Below, piece by piece: positions 34,706 through 40,350 of a stretch of 40,350 nt of DNA; position 1 is the stretch's first letter; each line of letters opens with the position of its first letter. Source of the stretch: Streptomyces poriferorum (lineage in GTDB: Bacteria > Actinomycetota > Actinomycetes > Streptomycetales > Streptomycetaceae); assembly GCF_019399235.1 (NCBI RefSeq), contig NZ_JAELVH010000053.1, positions 1 through 40,350 of the forward strand, given 5' to 3'. The position numbers were made by a program, and so were the translations under genes. The notes under the pieces are model-generated. The model was not told the origin of the DNA. It saw nothing but the letters and a program-made list of their open reading frames with translations, and ran no database searches.

Positions 34706-35775
34706 GTCTTCCCGAGCGGACCGAACACCTCGTCCTGCCCGGAGTGCTCACCGCCGGGGAGGCTGCCGAGACCGTCGCTGCGGTCCTCGCCGTGCAGTGC
34801 GACGACGGCGCGATCCCGTGGTTCCGCGGCCATCACCTCGACCCGTGGGACCACACCGAGGCCGCCATGGCCCTGGACGCGGCCGGCGAGCACGCCGCCG
34901 CGGAACGCGCGTACGAGTGGCTCGCCCGCAACCAGAACGAGGACGGCTCCTGGTACGCGGCCTACCACGACGGCGACCCACAGCAGCCGACCGACCGGGG
35001 CCTGGAGACCAACTTCTGCGCCTACGTGGCCGTCGGCGTCTGGCACCACTACCTCGCCACGGGCGACGACGCGTTCGTCGACCGGATGTGGCCGACGGTC
35101 TTCGCCGCCGTCGAGTTCGTCCTGCGGCTCCAGCAGCCCGGTGGGCAGATCGGCTGGAAGCGGGAAGCCGACGGCACCCCGGTGACGGACGCGCTGCTGA
35201 CCGGCTCCTCCTCCATCCACCAGGCCCTGCGCTGTGCGCTCGCCATCGCCGAGTTCCGTGAAGAGCCGCAGCCCGACTGGGAGTTGGCGACCGGGGCACT
35301 GGGGCACGCGATCCGCAGCCACCCGGAGCGCTTCCTCGACAAGAGCCATTACTCGATGGACTGGTACTACCCGGTCCTCGGGGGTGCGATCGGCGGGCCG
35401 GCGGCCCAGCGGCGGATCGACGAGGGCTGGGAGCGCTTCGTCGTCCCGGGCCTCGGTGTGCGCTGCGTGCTGCCCAACCCGTGGGTGACCGGCGGCGAGA
35501 GCTGTGAACTGGCCCTGGCCCTCTGGGTGATGGGCGAGTCCGACCGGGCCCTGGAGATCCTCCAGTCGATCCAGCACCTGCGGGCCGAGGGCGGGATGTA
35601 CTGGACGGGGTACGTCTTCGAGGGCGACCGGGCGTTCTGGCCCGAGGAGCAAACGGCGTGGACCGCCGGTTCGCTCCTGCTGGCGGTGGCCGCCCTCGGG
35701 GGGGACGAGGCGACCACCGCGGTCTTCAGCGGGGAGAGGCTGCCTAAGGGCCTTGAGCCCGACTGCTGCGGCTGA
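34702..35775 (+). CDS. Alpha/alpha-barrel protein (prenyltransferase/six-hairpin glycosidase-like)
   Basis: The 357-residue cytoplasmic protein is made of helical hairpins. Segments such as WDHTEAAMALDAAGEHAAAERAYEWLARNQNEDGSW look like squalene-cyclase/prenyltransferase repeats, whereas FCAYVAVGVWHHYLATGDD then FVDRMWPTVFAAVEFVLRLQ is the pattern of six-hairpin glycosidases such as GH15. No signal peptide is present. No DxDD cyclase motif and no prenyltransferase zinc ligands were recognised. GTG at 34702 overlaps the methyltransferase stop (GTGA), so the three proteins are made together. In a sugar-transfer/methylation operon, a glycan-trimming or glycan-binding role fits better than terpene chemistry; this is inference. 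Confidence 0.8.
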   Translation: MSLPERTEHLVLPGVLTAGEAAETVAAVLAVQCDDGAIPWFRGHHLDPWDHTEAAMALDAAGEHAAAERAYEWLARNQNEDGSWYAAYHDGDPQQPTDRGLETNFCAYVAVGVWHHYLATGDDAFVDRMWPTVFAAVEFVLRLQQPGGQIGWKREADGTPVTDALLTGSSSIHQALRCALAIAEFREEPQPDWELATGALGHAIRSHPERFLDKSHYSMDWYYPVLGGAIGGPAAQRRIDEGWERFVVPGLGVRCVLPNPWVTGGESCELALALWVMGESDRALEILQSIQHLRAEGGMYWTGYVFEGDRAFWPEEQTAWTAGSLLLAVAALGGDEATTAVFSGERLPKGLEPDCCG

Positions 35776-35804
35776 GGGGCTCGACTGCTCCCACGGCGCG
35801 CTGC

Positions 35805-36095
35805 TCAGTGCCGGATGCGGCCGGCCACCGCGTGCCCGACGAACAGGTACACCACGGCGGCAAGACCGTATCCGCAGACGACCCGGGCCCATGCCGCGTC
35901 GAAGGTGAACAGGTCGTACGACCAGCCGGCGAGCCACCGGGCGCTGTGCTGCACGAAGTCGACCAGGTCGTTGCCCCGGTTGGCGTCGAGCAGGTACATC
36001 AAGATCCACAGGCCGATGATGAAAGCCATGATGTCGGCCACCACGGCTATGACACGTGCTGCGGTACTGCTTCCGTTGCCTCGTCTGTAAGACAT
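35805..36095 (-). CDS. Small two-helix membrane protein
   Basis: The 96-residue protein has one hydrophobic segment at about 12-36 (ARVIAVVADIMAFIIGLWIL) and a second at about 70-90 (VVCGYGLAAVVYLFVGHAVAG). ATG at 36095 has CCGGAG four bases upstream. I recognise no function; similar small proteins are common in Streptomyces. It is divergent from a lipoprotein gene with 140 bases between the two starts. Confidence 0.75.
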   Translation of the reverse strand: MSYRRGNGSSTAARVIAVVADIMAFIIGLWILMYLLDANRGNDLVDFVQHSARWLAGWSYDLFTFDAAWARVVCGYGLAAVVYLFVGHAVAGRIRH

Positions 36096-36235
36096 GGACT
36101 CCGGATTGCCGCTTTCGGCCGAACGAAACCCGGACGGCGGTCCCCGGTGGCGGCACGGGCCGGCCGCGGCCAGCCTTGCGGGGGAGTGCCGGGACCCGGC
36201 ACCCACCGTGATGTGCCCGGTCAGGGAGGCCCGCC

Positions 36236-36793
36236 GTGCCCCGTTCCGTACCGCTCCGCCGACTGCTCGTGGCGCTGCTGCTGTCCTGCTCCGTGCTGGT
36301 GAGCACCGCCGCGTGCGGGAGCGACGACGGCAACAGCAGCAGCGCGAGCAGTTCGGCGTCGCCCACCGGCACGTCGTCGGCCGAGGCGCAGAAGTTCGCC
36401 AAGACGCGGTTCGTCGCCAACGCGGGTCTCGCGGCGGGCGCGACGTACCAGTGGATCGTCAAGCCGTACCGCGCCGGGAAGTTCAAGAAGGGTGCGGACG
36501 GGCGGACCTTCGCGCTGGTCAAGGCAGGGCTCGCGGGCGGCTTCGCCTACAACCGGCTCAAGGCCGCCTCGGAGAACGCCAAGGGCGACCCGCTGCTGTC
36601 GAAGGCCGTCGCCCCGCTGACCGCGGGCATCGCGTCCCTCAAGGGCATGGCCACCAAGCTTCGCAAGGGCGAGATGGGGGACGGGGACATCGGCGCGTTC
36701 GAGAGCGTCATCAACAACATCAAGGACGCAGGGAAGAGCGCGGGCGCCGAGGTCGAGGACAAGGTGCCGTCCGCCTCGCAGCTCGGCGGATAA
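36236..36793 (+). CDS. Putative lipoprotein of unknown function
   Basis: The 185-residue exported protein has a signal LLVALLLSCSVLVSTAAC with a lipobox-type cysteine at about 27, then a Ser/Gly-rich linker (DGNSSSASSSASPTGTSS) and a small helical domain with LAAGATYQWIVKPYRAGKFKKG and FALVKAGLAGGFAYNRL. GTG at 36236 has GGGAGG upstream. It is likely anchored to the outer membrane face. No family function is known to me. Confidence 0.8.
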   Translation: MPRSVPLRRLLVALLLSCSVLVSTAACGSDDGNSSSASSSASPTGTSSAEAQKFAKTRFVANAGLAAGATYQWIVKPYRAGKFKKGADGRTFALVKAGLAGGFAYNRLKAASENAKGDPLLSKAVAPLTAGIASLKGMATKLRKGEMGDGDIGAFESVINNIKDAGKSAGAEVEDKVPSASQLGG

Positions 36794-36801
36794 CCGCATG
36801 T

Positions 36802-36845
36802 GGGGGTGGTCATGCCCGCACTAGAGTGCGGGCATGACCACCCCC
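36802..36845. repeat. 21-bp perfect inverted repeat spanning the start of the mycothiol-type enzyme gene
   Basis: The arms 36802-36822 and 36825-36845 are exact reverse complements separated by the dinucleotide AG. The right arm contains the ATG (36834-36836) of the downstream gene. A TAGAGT hexamer at 36822-36827 lies 6 bases before the ATG and could be a -10 box for a leaderless transcript. The mirrored arm carries an ATG on the other strand. Confidence 0.95.
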
Positions 36846-37613
36846 CTCGCGCATGAGCGCTACTGCGACGAAATCGTTTCGCTGACCGACTCGTTGAGGA
36901 CGGCGATCAACGGCGCGGACCTCGAAGCGACCGTCCCGACCTGCCCGGAGTGGACGCTGCGCGACCTCGCTGTCCACGTCGGCGGCGCGCACCGCTGGGC
37001 CGGGGAGATCATCCGCACCCGGGCCACCGAGGAGCTTCCGGACGAACAGGTGCCGGCGTTCACCCCCGACGGGGACGATCCCGCCGTGCTCGACGCCTGG
37101 CTGGCGGCCGGGGCGGCCGGGACCGCCGAGGCGCTGAGGGAAGCGGGCCCGGACGCGGAGGTCTGGTCCTGGTACCGGGACCGCAGCGCCGGCTTCTGGG
37201 CGCGCCGAATGACGCTGGAGACGGTCGTCCACCTGGCGGACGCGTCCCTGGCAGCGAAGGTCCCGTACACGATGGCGCCCGACCTGGCCGCCGACACGAT
37301 CGACGAGTGGCTGGAGATCGTCGCCCACGCCCAGGCCGAGGGCGACCCGGAGGCCGCGGAGCTGCGCGGTGGAGGCCGCTCCATCCACCTGCACGCCACG
37401 GACGTACCGGACGCCGAGTGGCTCGTCGAGTTCGGCGAGGACGGCTTCACGTGGCGCCGCGCGCACGGGAAGGCGACCGTGGCGCTGCGGGGCCCGCTCA
37501 CCGACCTGATGCTGGTCTTCAACCGCCGCCTGGCCCCGGACAGCGACCGCGTCGAGCTGCTGGGCGACGCGGAGCTGCTGGACTTCTGGCTGGCGCGGTC
37601 CTCCTTCGGCTGA
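36834..37613 (+). CDS. Maleylpyruvate isomerase family (mycothiol-dependent type) enzyme
   Basis: The 259-residue soluble protein belongs to the DinB/MDMPI superfamily. An N-terminal helical domain starts with YCDEIVSLTDSLRTAI and has VPTCPEWTLRDLAVHVGGAH, where the histidine is one of the metal ligands. WARRMTLETVVHLADA supplies the later H ligand. The C-terminal MDMPI domain ends GDAELLDFWLARSSFG. Such enzymes use mycothiol for thiol transfer or isomerisation; this one's substrate is unknown. ATG at 36834 lies within a perfect palindrome and may be read from a leaderless mRNA. The 3' part (37317 on) is repeated at 39158-39436. Confidence 0.9.
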   Translation: MTTPLAHERYCDEIVSLTDSLRTAINGADLEATVPTCPEWTLRDLAVHVGGAHRWAGEIIRTRATEELPDEQVPAFTPDGDDPAVLDAWLAAGAAGTAEALREAGPDAEVWSWYRDRSAGFWARRMTLETVVHLADASLAAKVPYTMAPDLAADTIDEWLEIVAHAQAEGDPEAAELRGGGRSIHLHATDVPDAEWLVEFGEDGFTWRRAHGKATVALRGPLTDLMLVFNRRLAPDSDRVELLGDAELLDFWLARSSFG

Positions 37614-37829
37614 CCGGTACGGCGGGATGCGGCCCGTGTGCGGGCGGGGCGGGCCTGGGCCAAGCTGGACGACAGCCGTCCTTCCCCGGAAGGGGCAAGG
37701 GCCTCGGCCCCCGCACCGCCCAGGTGATCCGCGAGGCCGTCGCCGGGCAGACGCCCGCCTACCCGGAGCGGCTGGAGACCGAGACCGAGGAGAGCGGCCC
37801 GCTCGCCGAGGGCGGTGAACGCCTGCTCG
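37317..37829. repeat. Left copy of the long direct duplication (513 bp)
   Basis: The stretch covers the last third of the MDMPI-type gene and a decayed start of the PHP gene. It aligns with 39158-39820 with only scattered base differences, apart from an 18-base segment present only here (in-frame, GAGCTGCTG-bounded) and about 170 bases missing here. The homology begins and ends abruptly, and the AbiEii-type pair lies between the copies. Confidence 0.92.
37614..37829 (+). pseudogene. Decayed 5' remnant of the PHP-domain gene
   Basis: After the MDMPI-type stop the sequence follows the region upstream of the intact PHP gene (39437-39492). It then lacks about 170 bases including ATG 39527, and resumes at CAAGGGCCTCGGCCCCCGCACC with the helix-hairpin-helix part (KGxGPRTAQVIREAVAGQTPAY). 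It stops where the AbiEii-type sequence begins. No start codon or reading frame survives. Confidence 0.85.
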
Positions 37830-38592
37830 TACAACTCCATGGCAGGGGCAGCTCAATCCGGTCGCCGCAGCGACCGTACTCGTCCGGGTCGTGCTGCGCT
37901 GGGGCCGAACCGGCGCCGTCGTCGCCGGATGAGGCCGCGCGGGCGGCGAGGCCGTCGGCCCAGGCTGCGGCCCAGGCGCGGAGGCCGGCGATGGCGGGGG
38001 CGTCGAGCCCGTAGGCGGTGAAGGCTTCGTCCTCGAACCAGTCGGCGCCCTCCAGGCGGGCCTGGAGTTCAGCCTCACCGAAGAGACCGCCGGGGCGGGC
38101 GTGGCGGCGGCCGAACCGTTCCAGATCGGCGGTGGTCCAGCGGCGGGAGGCCGCGTAGACGTCGATGAGATCGCGTGGGGCACCGCGTTCGGCGATGGCG
38201 CGAACCTTGGTGCCGACGACGTCCTGTTCGGACAGGACGGGCCCATAGGAGGTGGGCACGACGGGGTGCCAGAAGACCTCCTTGAGGATGTCGACCTCGC
38301 AGGTCTGACCGGAGGACGGGTCGGTGACCAGAAACCGGGCGGAGAGCGGGGCGGTCTCCAGGAGTTCTACGTCCCAGCCGCGCGCGGTGAGCTTGTCACC
38401 GAGGGTGCGGGCGATATCGTCCATGGGGGCGGGGCTCTGGGTGGCGACGTCGAGGTCCTGGCTCGGGCGGGCGGTCAGTTGGTGGGCCTGGACTGCGTAG
38501 CCGCCGGTCAGGACGAGGGGGTAGGGCGAGCCGAGGGTGAGGACCTCGTCCAGGAGCCGGGCGTGGAGCTCCGGCATGTCGGGTTTTCTCAC
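37759..38592 (-). CDS. Nucleotidyltransferase, AbiEii/AbiGii toxin-like
   Basis: This 277-residue protein has the MNT-fold core of the AbiEii family: LTGGYAVQAHQLTARPSQDLDVAT (Gly-Gly, then R-x-S-x-D-L-D) at about 25-50, followed by SGQTCEVDILKE with the second acidic cluster and a KVRAIAERGAPRDLIDVYA segment typical of the group. GTG at 38592 overlaps the upstream gene's stop by four bases. The final residues, after about ELPLPWSCTS, are encoded on the antisense strand of the decayed PHP remnant, so the native C-terminus or stop appears to have been replaced. AbiEii enzymes block growth during phage infection; whether this one does is unknown. Confidence 0.85.
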   Translation of the reverse strand: MRKPDMPELHARLLDEVLTLGSPYPLVLTGGYAVQAHQLTARPSQDLDVATQSPAPMDDIARTLGDKLTARGWDVELLETAPLSARFLVTDPSSGQTCEVDILKEVFWHPVVPTSYGPVLSEQDVVGTKVRAIAERGAPRDLIDVYAASRRWTTADLERFGRRHARPGGLFGEAELQARLEGADWFEDEAFTAYGLDAPAIAGLRAWAAAWADGLAARAASSGDDGAGSAPAQHDPDEYGRCGDRIELPLPWSCTSRRSPPSASGPLSSVSVSSRSG

Positions 38593-38963
38593 GCGGCTGC
38601 GGCCCCACCCGTCGCAGGGGCCAGCTCGGGGAAGGATTCTTCCCAGGCATCTCGCACCGCCCGGCCGATCAGGTTGCGCAAGACCGGCCAGAGTTCGAGG
38701 AGCAGGTCGCGTTCGAGGTAGCGGCACAGGTCGTCGCGGAGTCCTTCGGCCAGGACGGTGCGGTACAGGCTCATCCGGGAGCGGGGTCGGTCCAGGTCGA
38801 AGGCGGTCAGCCCTGACCACGCCACGTGCACAGGAAGCTGGACCACGCCGTGCCGGGGGCCGTACAGCTCCTCCAGCGCTCGAGGAAGCCGGCGCACGAA
38901 CTTGACCTTGTACGGATCGGTCACCCCCGGCGCGAGCGCGTCAGCAGCGTCTGGAGCGGGCAT
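38589..38963 (-). CDS. Partner protein of the AbiEii-like nucleotidyltransferase
   Basis: This 124-residue soluble protein contains DPYKVKFVRRLPRALEEL, then HVAWSGLTAFDLDRPRSRMSLYRTVLAEG and LLELWPVLRNLIGRAVRDAWEE. I recall this small family as a frequent Streptomyces companion to AbiEii-type nucleotidyltransferases, always upstream. It does not look like the usual winged-helix AbiEi antitoxin, so an antitoxin role is inferred from position and coupling only. ATG at 38963 has no good ribosome site. Its stop (TGA 38589-38591) overlaps the nucleotidyltransferase GTG, so the two are coupled. Confidence 0.75.
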   Translation of the reverse strand: MPAPDAADALAPGVTDPYKVKFVRRLPRALEELYGPRHGVVQLPVHVAWSGLTAFDLDRPRSRMSLYRTVLAEGLRDDLCRYLERDLLLELWPVLRNLIGRAVRDAWEESFPELAPATGGAAAA

Positions 38964-39157
38964 AGGAGTGGTCGCCTTCCGTGGGAGTCTCCGTAGGCGC
39001 GGAGACGGGGAGGAACGAGGCCTCGCAAGGAGTGCACCGGGGGCCTGCTTCCGCTTCCCCGCCTGCCGGATGGGCAGCAGGCCCGGTTCGAGCTCCAGCC
39101 TAATGGTCTGCGTCGCGAGTCGCTCGGGTTGTCCTCAAGCTTGCTGTGCGATTGCCC
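38964..39157. other. Intergenic DNA of the inserted segment
   Basis: The 194 bases between the AbiEii pair and the right duplication hold no gene. A TAGGCT hexamer on the minus strand near 39100 could be a -10 box for the pair. GGTTCGAGCTCC around 39088 superficially recalls a tRNA T-arm but lacks a pairing stem. Confidence 0.5.
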
Positions 39158-39436
39158 ATCGTCGCCCACGCCCGGGCCGAGGGCGACCCGGAGGCCGCGG
39201 AGCTGCGCGGTGGAGGCCGCTCCATCCACCTGCACGCCACGGACGTACCGGACGCCGAGTGGCTCATCGAGTTCGGCGAGGACGGCTTCACGTGGCGCCG
39301 CGCGCACGGGAAGGCGACCGTGGCGCTGCGGGGCCCGCTCACCGACCTGATGCTGGTCTTCAACCGCCGTCTGGCCCCGGACAGCGACCGCGTCGAGCTG
39401 CTGGACTTCTGGCTGGCGCGGTCCTCCTTCGGCTGA
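39158..39436 (+). pseudogene. 3' fragment of the mycothiol-type enzyme gene
   Basis: This encodes the last third of the MDMPI-type enzyme (IVAHARAEGDPEAAELRGGG to DFWLARSSFG) with a few synonymous or conservative changes and without the GDAELL hexapeptide. The first roughly 160 residues and any authentic start are absent. It ends in TGA at 39434-39436 just as the intact gene does. Confidence 0.88.
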
Positions 39437-39820
39437 GCGGTACGGCGGGACGCGGCCCGTGTGCGGGCGGGGCGGGCCTGGGCCAAGCTGGACAGGATGC
39501 CCGACCCTTTTCCCCAGGAGGTGCCGATGGACCCGGTCAGGGCCCTGGAGCGGATCGCCTTCCTGCTGGAGCGCGGCAGGGGCGAGACGTACCGCGTCCA
39601 GGCCTTCCGGACCGCCGCCCGCATCGTGGCGGCGATGCCCGACGGCGAGGCCGTGGAGCGGGTCACGAACGGCTCCCTGGAACGGGTCAAGGGCATCGGC
39701 CCCCGCACCGCCCAGGTGATCCGCGAGGCTGTCGCCGGACAGACGCCCGCCTACCTGGAACGCCTGGAGACCGAGGCGGAGGAGAACGGCCCGCTCACCG
39801 AGGGCGGCGAACGTCTGCTC
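39158..39820. repeat. Right copy of the long direct duplication (663 bp)
   Basis: Homologous to 37317-37829, in the same orientation. It contains the intact PHP start that is missing from the left copy. The boundary at 39158 is sharp: upstream DNA is unrelated to the MDMPI-type gene. Confidence 0.92.
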
Positions 39821-40350
39821 GCCCTGCTGCGCGGCGACTGCCATCTGCACTCCGACTGGTCGGACGGCGGCAGCCCGATCGAGGAGATGGGCCGTACGGC
39901 GGCGGAGCTCGGCCACGACTGGGCGGTCCTCACCGACCACTCGCCCCGGCTGACGGTCGCGAACGGCCTCTCGCCGGAGCGGCTGCGGGAACAGCTCGAC
40001 GTGGTCGCCGAACTCAACGAGCGCTGGGCGCCGTTCCGGCTCCTGACGGGCATCGAGTGCGACATCCACCTCGACGGCTCCCTCGACCAGGAGGAGGAAC
40101 TGCTGGAACGGCTGGACGTCGTCGTGGTCTCCGTCCACTCCAAACTGCGGATGGACCCGGCTCCGATGACCCGCCGCCTCCTCGCCGCGGTCCGCCACCC
40201 CCGGGCGAACATCCTCGGCCACTGCACCGGCCGCCTCCTCACCGGCCGGGGCCGCCCCGAGTCACAGTTCGACGCGGAGGAGGTCTTCGCCGCGTGCGCC
40301 GAGGCGGGCACGGCGGTCGAGATCAACAGCCGCCCCGAACGACTCGACCC
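39527..40350 (+). CDS. PHP-domain hydrolase with N-terminal helix-hairpin-helix (3' end outside window)
   Basis: The visible 274 codons encode an N-terminal helix-hairpin-helix region (LERIAFLLERGRGETYRVQAF; ERVKGIGPRTAQVIREA at about 53-69) and then a PHP metallo-phosphoesterase domain with the metal motifs GDCHLHSDWSDG (about 103-114), LTDHSPR, TGIECDIH, SVHSKL and LGHCTGR. This is the C-terminal architecture of bacterial PolX without the polymerase domain. A role in DNA repair or phosphate-ester hydrolysis is likely. ATG at 39527 has AGGAGG five bases upstream; ATG 39497 is in frame but lacks one. It follows the MDMPI-type gene, as it must once have done at the left copy. Confidence 0.9.
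   Translation, partial: MDPVRALERIAFLLERGRGETYRVQAFRTAARIVAAMPDGEAVERVTNGSLERVKGIGPRTAQVIREAVAGQTPAYLERLETEAEENGPLTEGGERLLALLRGDCHLHSDWSDGGSPIEEMGRTAAELGHDWAVLTDHSPRLTVANGLSPERLREQLDVVAELNERWAPFRLLTGIECDIHLDGSLDQEEELLERLDVVVVSVHSKLRMDPAPMTRRLLAAVRHPRANILGHCTGRLLTGRGRPESQFDAEEVFAACAEAGTAVEINSRPERLD

Noticed and set aside
36547..36813. Minus-strand gene starting at the mirrored ATG of the palindrome
   Set aside because: The 88-residue product has no motifs and is antisense to the lipoprotein gene; kept only as part of a finding.
36860..38246. Long minus-strand frames opposite the MDMPI gene and its copy
   Set aside because: They repeat because the DNA is duplicated, not because they are coding; composition is shadow-like.
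39080..39105. GGTTCGAGCTCC resembling a tRNA T-arm and hence an integration site
   Set aside because: The flanking bases do not pair into a T stem and no other tRNA arm is visible.
37830..39157. Insertion sequence or transposon carrying the AbiEii pair
   Set aside because: No transposase, no terminal inverted repeats and no short target duplication; the flanks are long homologous copies instead.

Overview
The window is high-GC actinomycete DNA, almost certainly from a Streptomyces chromosome. The evidence is the codon bias, the frequent GTG starts, the 4-base stop/start overlaps, Tat and lipoprotein signals, a mycothiol-type enzyme family, and family-typical neighbours such as the SCO2322 protein. 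It is ordinary chromosome with several compact accessory modules. No phage, IS element, rRNA, tRNA or CRISPR array was seen.

Layout. 1-3261: a truncated AEC transporter, a CYP125-type steroid P450 and a divergent FadA5-type steroid thiolase. 3312-7076: a Tat-exported GH89 alpha-N-acetylglucosaminidase and a small secreted SLT-domain protein. 7382-13325: a cobalamin riboswitch followed by five genes that overlap by 4 bases each. They encode a secreted alpha-toroid protein, an SCO2322 protein, and ECF transporter T, fused double-ATPase and S subunits. 13460-18137: LysE exporter, teichoic-acid-type GT2/glycerophosphotransferase and a polytopic membrane protein. 18157-21163: MBL hydrolase, aldehyde dehydrogenase and 3Fe-4S ferredoxin. 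21261-31546: GAF/PucR regulator, 3-hydroxybutyrate-type dehydrogenase, secreted PHB depolymerase, an alpha/beta hydrolase and a complete Liv-type ABC importer. 31683-35775: a KstR-like TetR regulator, then a GT4 / methyltransferase / alpha-barrel operon. 35805-40350: small membrane protein, lipoprotein, a maleylpyruvate-isomerase-family enzyme, an AbiEii-type pair sitting between two partial copies of the same locus, and a PHP-domain gene running off the end.

How the parts work together. (1) Five sites matching the KstR half-site pattern TNNAAC-NN-GTTNNA (one perfect, four with a single mismatch) lie at the P450, thiolase, MBL, ALDH/ferredoxin and KstR/GT4 promoters. This makes a dispersed sterol or lipid side-chain regulon readable from sequence. 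(2) The riboswitch operon looks like a B12 uptake system with dedicated surface proteins; one has an alpha/alpha repeat fold like the N-terminal domain of animal intrinsic factor. (3) PHB depolymerase, Liv-type importer, intracellular hydrolase, hydroxybutyrate dehydrogenase and PucR regulator could form a polyester-scavenging island. (4) The right end records a recent rearrangement: a toxin-type gene pair between a 513-base and a 663-base copy of the same flanking DNA.
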